Shown in pieces: positions 7,591 to 15,562 of a stretch of 64,000 nucleotides of DNA. Source of the DNA: an uncultured Phascolarctobacterium sp. (GTDB taxonomy: Bacteria; Bacillota; Negativicutes; Acidaminococcales; Acidaminococcaceae); NCBI GenBank assembly GCA_900545025.1, contig UQXH01000005.1, positions 1 through 64,000 of the forward strand, read 5' to 3'. Under the pieces are notes generated by a model, which was not told where the DNA came from, ran no database searches, and was given only the letters and a program-made list of their open reading frames with translations. Position numbers and translations under genes: made by a program. How positions within the stretch are numbered: position 1 is the stretch's first letter; each line of letters begins with the position of its first letter.

Positions 7591-8682
7591 TTATAAGTTT
7601 TGTCCATAAGCATCCATATCGAAGATGGCCTGTTTAAATTCAGCAATGCTCAACTTTTGTTTGGAGCCGTTCCATTCGCTAATGGTAACAGCTTTTTCCA
7701 GCAGCTTGTCGATGTCTGCTTCAGTCAGTTCCATTTCCGCCAGCGTTACGGGCAGTCCCAGCGCCTTGTTGAAAGCAGCAATCTTGTTGCGTTCTTCAAT
7801 CTGTTTGTCGTAGGTCAGAAGCACCACGGTACCAAAGGAGACAATTTCGCCGTGCAGGTGTCTTTCTGCCTGGGGCAGATAGGTATAGGAGTTGTAGAAG
7901 CAGTGCGCCAGCGAGGAGTTATAGTAGTATTCCTTACCGCCTACGGTCAGATTGGATACGATGCCGGTGCTGATGATAATATCCAGCGCTACTTCTCGGA
8001 TGGCCACAGATTCCCTGTCATTGCGGCAGTCTTCCAGAGCCTGCTGACCGTAATCCAGCAGCGGCTGGGTGCAGGCGCGGCTCAGGCAGATCCCCATGAG
8101 CGGGGTATGAGGCAGCTGGCAGCCGCGGGAAGCAAAATGCGCTTCGTATTCTTTGGAAAGAGCATCGCCGATACCGGCCCACAGCAGTTTTTCCGGTGCT
8201 TCGGCAATGATGGTGGTATTGATAAAGGTATGCTCGCAGCAGCGTTTCATAAAGTGATAGCCGGCCAGAGAGCCGTCAGTCTTGTACATAACGCAAAGTG
8301 CGGTGCAGGCTGCGCAGTTGGACGCAATGGTCGGGAAAGCAAACATAGGCTTGCCGATGGTATCGGACAATGTCTTGCAGGTATCCACCGCACGGCCGCC
8401 GCCCACAGCAAAAATCATATCGGCATTTTGCACAGCAGCTTCGTCCGCCAGCATCTGTACATTTTCATAGGTAGCGTCGCCGCCGTACCAGAGCACGTCG
8501 GTAACGGTGAGGCCCGCTTCTCTTACGCCTTCCATGAGGGCGGGCTGCGCTTTTTCCAGCGCCGTCTTGCCGCCGATAATTACCACGGTCTTGCCGTAAC
8601 GGGCGGTAATATTTTTTATTTCCTTATAACAGTCAGGACCCACGCTGTAGCTGGGCAGAAACATAGAATAATTTGCAGACAT
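7591..8682 (-). CDS. Iron-containing alcohol dehydrogenase family (glycerol/hydroxycarboxylate dehydrogenase-like)
   Basis: A 363-residue NAD(P)-dependent dehydrogenase of the glycerol-dehydrogenase branch. It has the nucleotide-binding FAVGGGRAVDTCKTLSD and FPTIASNCAACTALCVMY. Metal ligands are likely in GIGDALSKEYEAHF and in the HCFYNS and HLHGEIVSFG histidines. The closest functional type may be HcxA/YbdH-like hydroxycarboxylate dehydrogenases; the substrate cannot be read from sequence. Start at 8682 with GGAGGGGAAT in front; an ATG 21 nt upstream has no such site. Confidence 0.88.
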   Translation of the reverse strand: MSANYSMFLPSYSVGPDCYKEIKNITARYGKTVVIIGGKTALEKAQPALMEGVREAGLTVTDVLWYGGDATYENVQMLADEAAVQNADMIFAVGGGRAVDTCKTLSDTIGKPMFAFPTIASNCAACTALCVMYKTDGSLAGYHFMKRCCEHTFINTTIIAEAPEKLLWAGIGDALSKEYEAHFASRGCQLPHTPLMGICLSRACTQPLLDYGQQALEDCRNDRESVAIREVALDIIISTGIVSNLTVGGKEYYYNSSLAHCFYNSYTYLPQAERHLHGEIVSFGTVVLLTYDKQIEERNKIAAFNKALGLPVTLAEMELTEADIDKLLEKAVTISEWNGSKQKLSIAEFKQAIFDMDAYGQNL

Positions 8683-8785
8683 ATATTCCCCTCCAAAAAT
8701 CATAAATTAACAGTGTAGCTTCAATTATAGCATCCTCACTATTTATGTCAATAAAAGTTGCCTGTTGCAAGTATGCGGCAAGAAA

Positions 8786-8825
8786 AAAGCCAGAAACTGT
8801 TAAGGTACTAACAGTTTCTGGCTTT
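8786..8825 (-). terminator. Terminator of the DUF554 gene
   Basis: A 17-bp perfect stem (8786-8802 with 8809-8825, loop AGGTAC) with T6 on the - strand, 4 bp past the stop of the DUF554 gene. Confidence 0.92.
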
Positions 8826-8829
8826 CTGT

Positions 8830-9513
8830 TTAACGGAAAAAGTACAGCAGCACAAAAAAGAGCGGCGGCACCAGCAGCGACGGCAGCATATTAAGCGTCT
8901 TGCAGTCGCGCAGATTAAGGATGCCTATGCCGGAGCTCATCAGAAAGATGCCCCCCACCAGCGAAATCTCCGCCATCAGCGGCGGCGTCATATAGGGCGC
9001 AATAACCCCCGCGAAAAGATAGATGCTGCCCTGCCACAAAAAGAGCACTATAGCCGCCAGGGCGATGCCAAAGCCATATGCTGATGAAATAATGATGGAA
9101 GATACAAAATCCAGCGTGGCATTGGTAAAAAGATAGGTATTATTGCCGTTAAGCCTGCTTTCCACCGGCCCCAGGATGGACAGCGTGCCGATACAGAAAA
9201 GCAGTATAGCTGTCGAAAGGCCCTCTGCCAGCTTATTGCCGCCTTTAGCCCGCTGCAGCAGGCTGTGAAACCGCCCGTTGATGTCCAGCCGCGTGCCGAT
9301 GACGGTACCCAGCGCCAGGCTGAAGATAAAGAGCACGGGATACTGGCTTTTGGGCATATTGCTGACAACCGCATTTGCCCCCAGCGCCACCGTCGCCAGC
9401 CCCAGCGCGTCAAAAAGTCCGTTTTTATATTTTTCGCCGATGCCGCGGCTGACAAAGCTGCCGATAAAGGAGCCGGTCAAAATGGCGGCGGCGTTGACAC
9501 ATGTGCCAATCAT
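8830..9513 (-). CDS. DUF554 family membrane protein
   Basis: A 227-residue integral membrane protein with about seven hydrophobic segments. It has DUF554 landmarks: N-terminal GTCVNAAAILTGSFIGS, ALGLATVALG, and the C-terminal SLVGGIFLMSSGIGILNLRDCKTLNMLPSLLV. The family (YdfK/YqgA-like) has a suspected transport role but no established function. GGGGGG precedes the ATG. It is monocistronic, with its own terminator. Confidence 0.92.
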   Translation of the reverse strand: MIGTCVNAAAILTGSFIGSFVSRGIGEKYKNGLFDALGLATVALGANAVVSNMPKSQYPVLFIFSLALGTVIGTRLDINGRFHSLLQRAKGGNKLAEGLSTAILLFCIGTLSILGPVESRLNGNNTYLFTNATLDFVSSIIISSAYGFGIALAAIVLFLWQGSIYLFAGVIAPYMTPPLMAEISLVGGIFLMSSGIGILNLRDCKTLNMLPSLLVPPLFFVLLYFFR

Positions 9514-9564
9514 ACATATCCCCCCAAATAAAACAATCCTCTTTCATTCTGTACGGCTAATAAA

Positions 9565-9586
9565 AAAGACACCCGCAGGTGTCTTT
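9565..9586 (-). terminator. Terminator overlapping the end of the 95-aa gene
   Basis: AAAGACACC (9565-9573) pairs with GGTGTCTTT (9578-9586), followed by T6 on the - strand. The stem includes the first base of the stop codon of the gene at 9586-9873. Confidence 0.85.
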
Positions 9587-9873
9587 CAGCCCAGACCGTT
9601 GCAGCGGGCCAGGTCGTCATAGACCAGCGCCGCCAGCTTTGCGGCTGCCGCAGGCTGGCCCTCGCACAGTTTAGTGCTCAAGAGCAGCGCGGTCAGTTTT
9701 TCCTTATTGCACATCATGCAGCAGCAGGGCAGCATGATTTCGCTGATAAGATAAGCGGCGGCGCGCAGCTGCATCTCGTCCTGCAGCAGGCTGCCGTCCC
9801 GCACCTTGGCAGCAAAGACAGCCAGACGCATATCCACGGCCCGCGCCAGCTGTTTTTCCAGTACACCGCTCAT
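9586..9873 (-). CDS. Hypothetical protein (95 aa)
   Basis: A mostly helical protein with a cluster of cysteines and methionines (MLPCCCMMCNKEK, about residues 48-60) and a later single cysteine in STKLCEGQ. The Cys cluster could bind a metal or cofactor, but no family is recognised. It lies 3 bp after the preceding gene (9877-10323), so the two are cotranscribed, and ends on a terminator. The close spacing and proper stop support a real gene. Confidence 0.65.
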   Translation of the reverse strand: MSGVLEKQLARAVDMRLAVFAAKVRDGSLLQDEMQLRAAAYLISEIMLPCCCMMCNKEKLTALLLSTKLCEGQPAAAAKLAALVYDDLARCNGLG

Positions 9874-9876
9874 GAC

Positions 9877-10323
9877 TTAACGCATATTCTCGATAAAGTC
9901 TTCAAAAGCGTTGATTAAGAGCGGATGACCGATAACCTTGAGGTCACGCAGATAAGCGCCGTAGGATTCGTATACATCATCAGCCATTTCCATTTTCAGG
10001 CCTTCTTTAACGTATTCGTCCATCATCTTGAGGATGAAGCGGTTTACTTCGTTGGTACCCGGCTGTACGTTCAGCGGGATGATTCTTTCCTCGGCTTCGT
10101 ATTTTTCTACTGTAACCTGCCAGCCGCCGGGGATGGGAGGCAGCTTTTCTGCCTTAATCATATAGCCTGCAGGCGAAAAGCCCACATATGCTTTCAGTTT
10201 GTTGTATAATTTCGCCTTTTGCAGCGGATAACCGTTGGCATTGCCCCATTTAACGATTTCGTCGCTGACTTCATTATTATGGATAACGCTGGAAAATTTG
10301 GTTTCAGCTAAAATTTCTGCCAT
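9877..10323 (-). CDS. Hypothetical protein (148 aa)
   Basis: A soluble 148-residue protein with no membrane segment or recognised motif. It has a basic GYPLQKAKLYNKLKAYVGFSP stretch near residues 31-51 and an acidic C-terminal half. AGGAGGT lies 7 bp before the ATG, so the start is well supported. First gene of a two-gene unit with the Cys-rich 95-aa protein. Function unknown. Confidence 0.75.
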   Translation of the reverse strand: MAEILAETKFSSVIHNNEVSDEIVKWGNANGYPLQKAKLYNKLKAYVGFSPAGYMIKAEKLPPIPGGWQVTVEKYEAEERIIPLNVQPGTNEVNRFILKMMDEYVKEGLKMEMADDVYESYGAYLRDLKVIGHPLLINAFEDFIENMR

Positions 10324-10398
10324 GCTATGACCTCCTAAATCAGTACTTGTTCTTATTTTACTCTAATTACCGCCTAAATTCAATGACAGCGGCAAGAA

Positions 10399-10422
10399 AA
10401 AACGGCTCCGCGGAGCCGTTTT
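10399..10422 (-). terminator. Terminator of the DUF3100 operon
   Basis: Palindrome AACGGCTCCG/CGGAGCCGTT with flanking A/T arms; T6 on the - strand follows. It lies 14 bp beyond the stop of the 148-aa membrane gene. Confidence 0.88.
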
Positions 10423-10436
10423 GTTGAAAAGTGCGT

Positions 10437-10883
10437 TTAAATCTGTCCCAGATATTTGAGGATAGCCTGGGCGATGATGGCGCTGCCGATGTAGGTGCCG
10501 GTAAATACTACGCAAGCCAGCACTACGATACGCCAGCCGTTTTTGGCAAAAGCGTCCAGATCCTTGCCGATAGCTACGCCTGCATAAGCCAGGATGGGCG
10601 TACATAAAGCCACAAAACCAATCTTCTGTACCCAGAAATTGATGAACTCGCTGCCGGGCACGCCGGGATAGGTCAGGATGCAGCCCAGGGTAACTACATA
10701 GGCTACGGACGGGATATTGCCGGGCAGATATTTAGCCATGACGATACCGGCCAGAGCGATAGCCGCCAGAATCAGCAGGCCGGGAATGGATTCGACGATA
10801 CCGGCCGGTGTTCCCAGTACATTGGAGAACAGGCTCATAAAGGTAACAATAAGTAAGACGATAACAGTATCTTTAATGCTCAT
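10437..10883 (-). CDS. Small membrane protein, partner of DUF3100 protein
   Basis: 148 residues with about four to five hydrophobic helices (LIVTFMSLFSNVLG, LLILAAIALAGIVMAKYL, VAYVVTLGCILTYPG, IGFVALCTPILAYAGVAIG, IVVLACVVFTGTYIG). Its ATG overlaps the TAA of the upstream DUF3100 gene (TAATG), so the two are translationally coupled and probably form one complex. No named family is recognised. The neighbouring M20 amidohydrolase suggests a transporter for an acylated or peptide-like substrate; this is inference. Confidence 0.8.
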   Translation of the reverse strand: MSIKDTVIVLLIVTFMSLFSNVLGTPAGIVESIPGLLILAAIALAGIVMAKYLPGNIPSVAYVVTLGCILTYPGVPGSEFINFWVQKIGFVALCTPILAYAGVAIGKDLDAFAKNGWRIVVLACVVFTGTYIGSAIIAQAILKYLGQI

Positions 10884-11692
10884 TATTTCTCCTCCTTCCC
10901 TGCTTCAGATGCTTCAGGGGCAGTGCCGTATCTCATGCGGTAGCATTTCTTATACAGCCATTCGGTCATGGGCAGGCCCATCCAGATGGACATATACAGA
11001 CCGTCCAGACCGGAAAGCATATTGCTGGCTGCGCCGAAAGCGGCAATCTGGTTAGCCATGTCAGGATACATAGCACTCAGAGAACCGACAGCGGCGGTCA
11101 TCATGCTGGCAGAGCCTACGCCTGCAGCCATAGCCAGGGCATAGGGGTGGAACGGCAGCGTGGAAGAAGCGATACTTGCCATGAGGCCGAAGAAGATAGT
11201 ACCGAATACGGTACCGGCGATATAAACGCCCATAACGCCGCGGCCTTCGCTGCTGTCCAGACCAAAGCGTTCACCGATAAGGGCCACGTTAGGCTCACGG
11301 GCGATAGAGTGCGCAGCGCCGATAGTTTCACGTTTCAGTCCCAAAAGTACGGCAACGGGTACGCCGATGAGCACGGTGCCCAGGTTGCCGAATTCCTGCA
11401 GGATCAGCGCCGGAGAAGCGGCGATAATCTTAGGCAGGGTTGGCCCTACAAGAGTGCCGTAGCGCGCCATGAGCAGCATCAGGGTGATGCCTAAGAGAGC
11501 GCTGGCATCGTGCATTTCCTTTTTGCCGGAAAGATTTAAAAATTTCGGCGTGGTCAAAATACCAATCATCAGCGCATAGAGCATGGGCAGCAAGACGATG
11601 GTGCCTACGCCGATTTTGAAAGTGTGGGCGCCGATAAGCTCGGCAACGATAATCAGCGCCAGAATGATTGCGTGCAGTTTGATGTTATACAT
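10883..11692 (-). CDS. DUF3100 family membrane protein
   Basis: A 269-residue polytopic membrane protein that matches my memory of DUF3100: start MYNIKLHAIILALIIVAELIG, then GVGTIVLLPMLYALMIG. A conserved middle reads GVGSASMMTAAVGSLSAMYP, and a short charged tail (EASEAGKEEK) follows. It lies 16 bp after the M20 amidohydrolase gene and is coupled to a second small membrane protein, giving a three-gene operon. Probably a substrate importer for the amidohydrolase; unproven. Confidence 0.82.
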   Translation of the reverse strand: MYNIKLHAIILALIIVAELIGAHTFKIGVGTIVLLPMLYALMIGILTTPKFLNLSGKKEMHDASALLGITLMLLMARYGTLVGPTLPKIIAASPALILQEFGNLGTVLIGVPVAVLLGLKRETIGAAHSIAREPNVALIGERFGLDSSEGRGVMGVYIAGTVFGTIFFGLMASIASSTLPFHPYALAMAAGVGSASMMTAAVGSLSAMYPDMANQIAAFGAASNMLSGLDGLYMSIWMGLPMTEWLYKKCYRMRYGTAPEASEAGKEEK

Positions 11693-11708
11693 TACATCCC
11701 CTCCTCAT

Positions 11709-13019
11709 TTATTTGCTGAAATAGCTGTCGCATTTAGCAATATACTGCTCCTTGGTCAGGATAGGCTTAAAGTTTGCCTTGATGGCCTTGGCTTCTGCCG
11801 CATCATCGTACAGAAGGTCGATAAGCGTCATAGCGAAAGCCTTAGCCGGCAGCAGTACGGCAGCCTTAAAATCTACCACCTTGAAGCTTTCCGTGTGCAG
11901 CAGGCCGTCCGTACCGCCGATAAACGGATGGATGACCGGAAGCAAGTGCGATACGTCGCCCATGTCGGTAGAAGCGCTGAAATGACCTGCATCCTTGACA
12001 GCGACGTCAGGGAAAGCAATCTGGGCATTGGCCACAAACAGCTCGTTCATACGTTTATTACAGGACAGCGGCATCATGCCCGGCATGGTCTCGATGACGG
12101 TCTGAGCGCCTACAGCGTCGCCGCCGGCTTTGAGCGCCGCATCCACACGGCTGTGGGTATTGTCGATAGCGTCCATGGTCTTGGCGCGCACATACAACTC
12201 CATCCTGACGTCTGCCGGTACGGAGTTGACGATGTCGCCGCCCTTGGTGATGATGGGATGCACACGTACCACGTCCTGTTCACGGAAGGTCTCGCGCAGG
12301 GCATTGATGCCCATGAGTCCCAGCATGGCCGCGTTCAGGGCGTTTATGCCTTCATGAGGCGCATCGGCAGCATGGGCAACCTGGCCGATATAGCGCACCG
12401 TCTTGCCTACAAAGCCGTTGCTGCTGTCGCCTACGGAAACGGTAGGCTCGGGCATATTCTTATCGGCGTGCATCTGCATGGCCATGTCGATATCGTCAAA
12501 GGCGCCTTCATAAATCAGCTGTCCCTTGCCGCTTAAAAAGTGCAGCTTGCCTTCCTTGACCAGTTTCTTGCGGAAAGCCAGCTCGATATATTCCTCAGCA
12601 GGTACGCCGAAGAAAACAACGTCGCCCGCCAGATATTTGAGCGCATCAGACTTCATAATGCCGCAGGCTGCGCCCAGCATGGCTGCAATCTGCAGATTGT
12701 GGCCGCAGGCATGGGCAGCACCGGTCAGCGGGTCTGCCTTGCAGCTGTCCGGGCAGGTAATGGCGTCCAGTTCACCCAGCACCGCTGCCGTGGGGCCTTC
12801 CTTGGCGCCTTTGGCGCGGGCCTTAACGCCGTTGATTGCCAGTCCCGTCTGCGGCTCGAGTCCCAGCTCGCGCATAAAGGCGGCTACCTTGTCAGCCGTC
12901 TTGACTTCTTTAAAGCCCAGCTCCGGCTCGTCGGCAATCCTGTCGGCAACATCCTTAATCTTATCTGCGTAAGCGTCGATGACGGCGCAGACCTGTTGTT
13001 TAAGTTCTTCCTTATTCAA
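11709..13019 (-). CDS. M20 family amidohydrolase (AbgB/HipO-like)
   Basis: A zinc amidohydrolase of about 436 residues in the M20D group, which hydrolyses N-acyl amino acids or p-aminobenzoyl-glutamate-like amides in the cytoplasm. Visible landmarks are GELDAI, HACGHNLQIAAMLGAA (metal ligands), FFGVPAEEY (catalytic Glu pair), the lid-domain histidine in GQVAHAADAPHEGINAL, and DMGDVSHLLPVIHPFIGG. The start is not certain: I prefer the TTG at 13019 giving MNKEELKQQV, 11 nt after GAGAGG. No ATG fits, and a TTG further upstream at 13055 has no ribosome site. It heads an operon with the DUF3100 pair. Confidence 0.88.
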   Translation of the reverse strand: MNKEELKQQVCAVIDAYADKIKDVADRIADEPELGFKEVKTADKVAAFMRELGLEPQTGLAINGVKARAKGAKEGPTAAVLGELDAITCPDSCKADPLTGAAHACGHNLQIAAMLGAACGIMKSDALKYLAGDVVFFGVPAEEYIELAFRKKLVKEGKLHFLSGKGQLIYEGAFDDIDMAMQMHADKNMPEPTVSVGDSSNGFVGKTVRYIGQVAHAADAPHEGINALNAAMLGLMGINALRETFREQDVVRVHPIITKGGDIVNSVPADVRMELYVRAKTMDAIDNTHSRVDAALKAGGDAVGAQTVIETMPGMMPLSCNKRMNELFVANAQIAFPDVAVKDAGHFSASTDMGDVSHLLPVIHPFIGGTDGLLHTESFKVVDFKAAVLLPAKAFAMTLIDLLYDDAAEAKAIKANFKPILTKEQYIAKCDSYFSK

Positions 13020-13057
13020 AATGCCTTCATCCTCTCTGTTTCCGTGTAAAAGCAAAC

Positions 13058-13136
13058 GGGGCAGGCTAAGCTGCCCCTTGGATAAATTAACTTGTCAAAA
13101 TGACGCCGGTGCAATCCCCGGCTGTCAAACAGCGTC
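13058..13136 (-). promoter_or_regulatory. Structured leader of the M20/DUF3100 operon
   Basis: Between the likely transcription start (~13198) and the gene, the - strand transcript can form a compact three-arm fold. A GACGC/GCGTC closing stem (13103-13107 with 13132-13136) encloses two small hairpins, CTG...CAG and CCGG...CCGG. It is followed by a GC-rich hairpin (GGGGCAG/CTGCCCC, 13058-13064 with 13071-13077) and a GTTTGCTTTT tract resembling a terminator. GGATTGC occurs twice, once in a loop and once just outside the stem. I do not recognise a known riboswitch class. Confidence 0.5.
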
Positions 13137-13205
13137 GCAATCCTTATTTTAAATCGCAGTTGTAATTATTTTTAGCCATATTTGCTTCTGTGCCTTTATT
13201 GTATC

Positions 13206-13211
13206 ATTATA
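13206..13211 (-). promoter_or_regulatory. -10 box of the M20/DUF3100 operon
   Basis: Consensus TATAAT on the - strand (complement at 13206-13211). A matching -35 is weak. It would place the transcript start near 13198, about 180 nt before the gene. Confidence 0.4.
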
Positions 13212-13374
13212 TGCCGATTTTAACAAGACCATTTGTGCAATACTGTAAGACTGTCCAGTCAAAACTATTTTCTCTCTTGACAAATGTCTATATTTTGCAT
13301 TTTTATTTACCTTTTTGCCGCGGCTATGCTAAAATATAATATCATTAAATATTTTTACAGAAAGGAGCCTTAGC

Positions 13375-14106
13375 ATGTTCCCTCAGATGAAACAAGATTT
13401 AAATGTCATTATGCAGCGCGATCCTGCTGCTAAATCAAGGCTGGAGGCCGCGCTCTGTTATCCCGGGCTGCATGCCATCTGGCTCCACCGCATCGCCCAC
13501 CATTTCTATAATAAAGGCTGGGTAGTCATCCCCCGTATGCTGAATACCTTTTCCCGTTTTCTGACGGGCATTGATATCCATCCCGGCGCCAAACTGGGTC
13601 CGGGACTTTTTATCGACCACGGTATGGGACTCGTCATCGGCGAGACTGCCGAGCTGGGCAGCAATGTTACCCTCTACCAGGGCGTCACCCTGGGCGGCAC
13701 CGGTAAGGAAAAAGGCAAACGCCATCCCACTATCGGCAATAACGTGGTTATCTCCAGCGGTGCCAAGGTGCTTGGCTCCTTCACTGTCGGCGATAATTCC
13801 AAAATCGGCAGCGGCAGCGTCGTTTTAAAGGAAGTACCGCCCAACTCCGTCGTCGTAGGTATCCCGGGACGTATCGTGGCCAAGGATGGCATCCGCGTCA
13901 GCTCCGCCAGCGGCGAAGACCTGGTAGACTTAAACCATGACCGTCTGCCCGACCCCGTTGCCGACTACGAAGACCGTCTGGCACGCCATATGGAAGAAAT
14001 CAATAATCATCTGATGCAGCTGGAAAACCTTATCTACGGCCGCAAAGCTTCCATCAGATACCAAGATACCGCAAAGCAAGATCCTGAAACTAAAAAAGAG
14101 GTATGA
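13375..14106 (+). CDS. cysE: Serine O-acetyltransferase
   Basis: Transfers acetyl from acetyl-CoA to serine, the entry step of cysteine synthesis. The 243-residue protein has the hexapeptide-repeat left-handed beta-helix, with active-site IDIHPGAKLGPGLFIDHGMGLVIGETA and TLYQGVTLGGTGKEKGKRHPTIG. These carry the catalytic His-Asp pair and the CoA loop. GAGCC/AAAGGAG precedes the ATG. It lacks the long N-terminal helical domain of enterobacterial CysE, as usual in Firmicutes. The gltD-like gene follows after 4 bp, so both are one unit. Confidence 0.96.
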   Translation: MFPQMKQDLNVIMQRDPAAKSRLEAALCYPGLHAIWLHRIAHHFYNKGWVVIPRMLNTFSRFLTGIDIHPGAKLGPGLFIDHGMGLVIGETAELGSNVTLYQGVTLGGTGKEKGKRHPTIGNNVVISSGAKVLGSFTVGDNSKIGSGSVVLKEVPPNSVVVGIPGRIVAKDGIRVSSASGEDLVDLNHDRLPDPVADYEDRLARHMEEINNHLMQLENLIYGRKASIRYQDTAKQDPETKKEV

Positions 14107-14110
14107 AACC

Positions 14111-15484
14111 ATGAGCAGAACTATGACCACAGCCGAGGCTATCAGCGAGGCAAGACGCTGCCTGAACTGCGCCCGTCCTACCTGCCGCACCGGCTGCCCC
14201 ATTGAAAACAACATCCCCCAGTTTATCCGCGCCCTGAGCGAAGGCAATATCGGCTCGGCTTACGAGATAATTTCCGAGCGCAGCAACCTGCCCGCTATCT
14301 GCGGCCGCGTCTGCCCCCACGAACGCCAATGCGAAGCGCACTGCGTGCTGACCAAGAAAAAATGCGGCATCGAAATCGGCAGCCTGGAAATGTTCGTAGC
14401 CGATTTTGCCCATGACAACGATTTAAAACCCATCCCGCCATCCACCGGACAGCGCGGCAGGGTAGCAGTCATCGGCTCCGGTCCTGCCGGCCTGACTGTA
14501 GCCGGCGACCTGGCAAAAATGGACTTTGCCGTTACCATCTTTGAAGCGCAGAGCGAGCCCGGCGGTGTGCTTTTGTTCGGCATCCCGGAATTCCGCCTGC
14601 AGAAAGATGTTGTGCGCCGTGAGATTACCGAGCTGCTGCACCTGGGCGTAGAGATACGCACTAACCAGCTGGCCGGCGTCGACTTTACCGTGGACGACCT
14701 GTTTGCCCAGGGCTACGACGCTATCTTCATGGGTACCGGTACTTCCCTGCCCCGCACGCTGGACATCCCCGGCAAGGAACTGAGCGGCATCCTCACCGCC
14801 ACCTACTTCCTGCGTACCGTAGTGCTGGCTGACAGCGGCAAGCTGGACGAAAGCGAGACCGTGCTGCACACCGGCGACAATGTCATCGTCGTAGGCGCAG
14901 GCAATGTGGCTATGGACGCTGCCCGCACTGCAGTACGCCGCGGTGCGAAAAATGTCAGCGTCGTCTACCATAAGAGCGAAGACCATATTTCCGCCCTGCC
15001 GTCGGAATACAATGCTGCCGTCAAGGAAGGCGTGCAGTTCAATTTTCTCAAACAACCCATGGCTTATCTGAACAAGAAGCAGATGCGCGCCCTCAATAAT
15101 ATCCGCCGCCACCCCTGCCCGGCCGATGAAACCGAAGTGGCGGGCCTGCTGCTGCAGAACATCACCCAGACTGCTGACGGCCAGTTTATCGCCGAAGGCG
15201 GTCAGGAAGTTATGCCCTGCGACTGCGTCATCCTGGCGGTTGGTCAGAAGCCCGCTGCCCGCATTGTGTCCACTACCAAAGGCATCCAGGTAGACGACCG
15301 CGGCTTTGTCATCACCCGCGAACGCCCCTACGGCATGACGACCCGTCCCGGCGTATTCAGCAGCGGCGACGTAGTACACGGCCCTGCCACCGTCGTACTG
15401 GCCATGAAAGAATCCAAGAAGGTAGCCGCCGGTATTGCCCAGTATATTGACGCCAAAAAACTGCTGGCCGACTGTGTGGAATAA
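14111..15484 (+). CDS. NAD(P)-dependent glutamate synthase small-subunit-like oxidoreductase
   Basis: A 457-residue flavoprotein of the GltD/SudA/NfnB family. The N-terminus has the Fe-S cysteines of the family (CLNCARPTCRTGCPI, then CGRVCPHERQCEAHC). FAD binds at VIGSGPAGLTVAGDLA and NAD(P)H at VVGAGNVAMDAARTAVRRG; SSGDVVHGPATVVLAMKESK closes the FAD site. Without a large GltB subunit nearby it may act as a stand-alone enzyme, as an NADH:ferredoxin-NADP type subunit, or with a distant partner. Cotranscribed with cysE. Confidence 0.9.
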   Translation: MSRTMTTAEAISEARRCLNCARPTCRTGCPIENNIPQFIRALSEGNIGSAYEIISERSNLPAICGRVCPHERQCEAHCVLTKKKCGIEIGSLEMFVADFAHDNDLKPIPPSTGQRGRVAVIGSGPAGLTVAGDLAKMDFAVTIFEAQSEPGGVLLFGIPEFRLQKDVVRREITELLHLGVEIRTNQLAGVDFTVDDLFAQGYDAIFMGTGTSLPRTLDIPGKELSGILTATYFLRTVVLADSGKLDESETVLHTGDNVIVVGAGNVAMDAARTAVRRGAKNVSVVYHKSEDHISALPSEYNAAVKEGVQFNFLKQPMAYLNKKQMRALNNIRRHPCPADETEVAGLLLQNITQTADGQFIAEGGQEVMPCDCVILAVGQKPAARIVSTTKGIQVDDRGFVITRERPYGMTTRPGVFSSGDVVHGPATVVLAMKESKKVAAGIAQYIDAKKLLADCVE

Positions 15485-15492
15485 AGACAAGC

Positions 15493-15526
15493 AAAAAGCT
15501 CAGCCCCGTAAGGGACTGAGCTTTTT
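15493..15526. terminator. Bidirectional terminator between gltD-like gene and cstA
   Basis: Stem AAAAAGCTCAG (15493-15503) with CTGAGCTTTTT (15516-15526), inner CCC/GGG pairing. It serves the converging transcripts from both sides. Confidence 0.92.
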
Positions 15527-15562
15527 ATTTATGTTATTTTACATTAAAGGCAGGATCAGTAA

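Noticed and set aside
7600..8718. 372-codon + strand frame opposite the alcohol dehydrogenase, and similar long antisense frames (e.g. 43578-45035, 55250-56746)
   Set aside because: They mirror well-supported genes on the other strand; long antisense frames are common in this codon usage and none has a family match or ribosome site.
13058..13136. Known riboswitch (THF, SAM, glycine, guanidine, ZTP) before the M20 gene
   Set aside because: None of the conserved core strings of these classes could be found; left as an unassigned structured leader.
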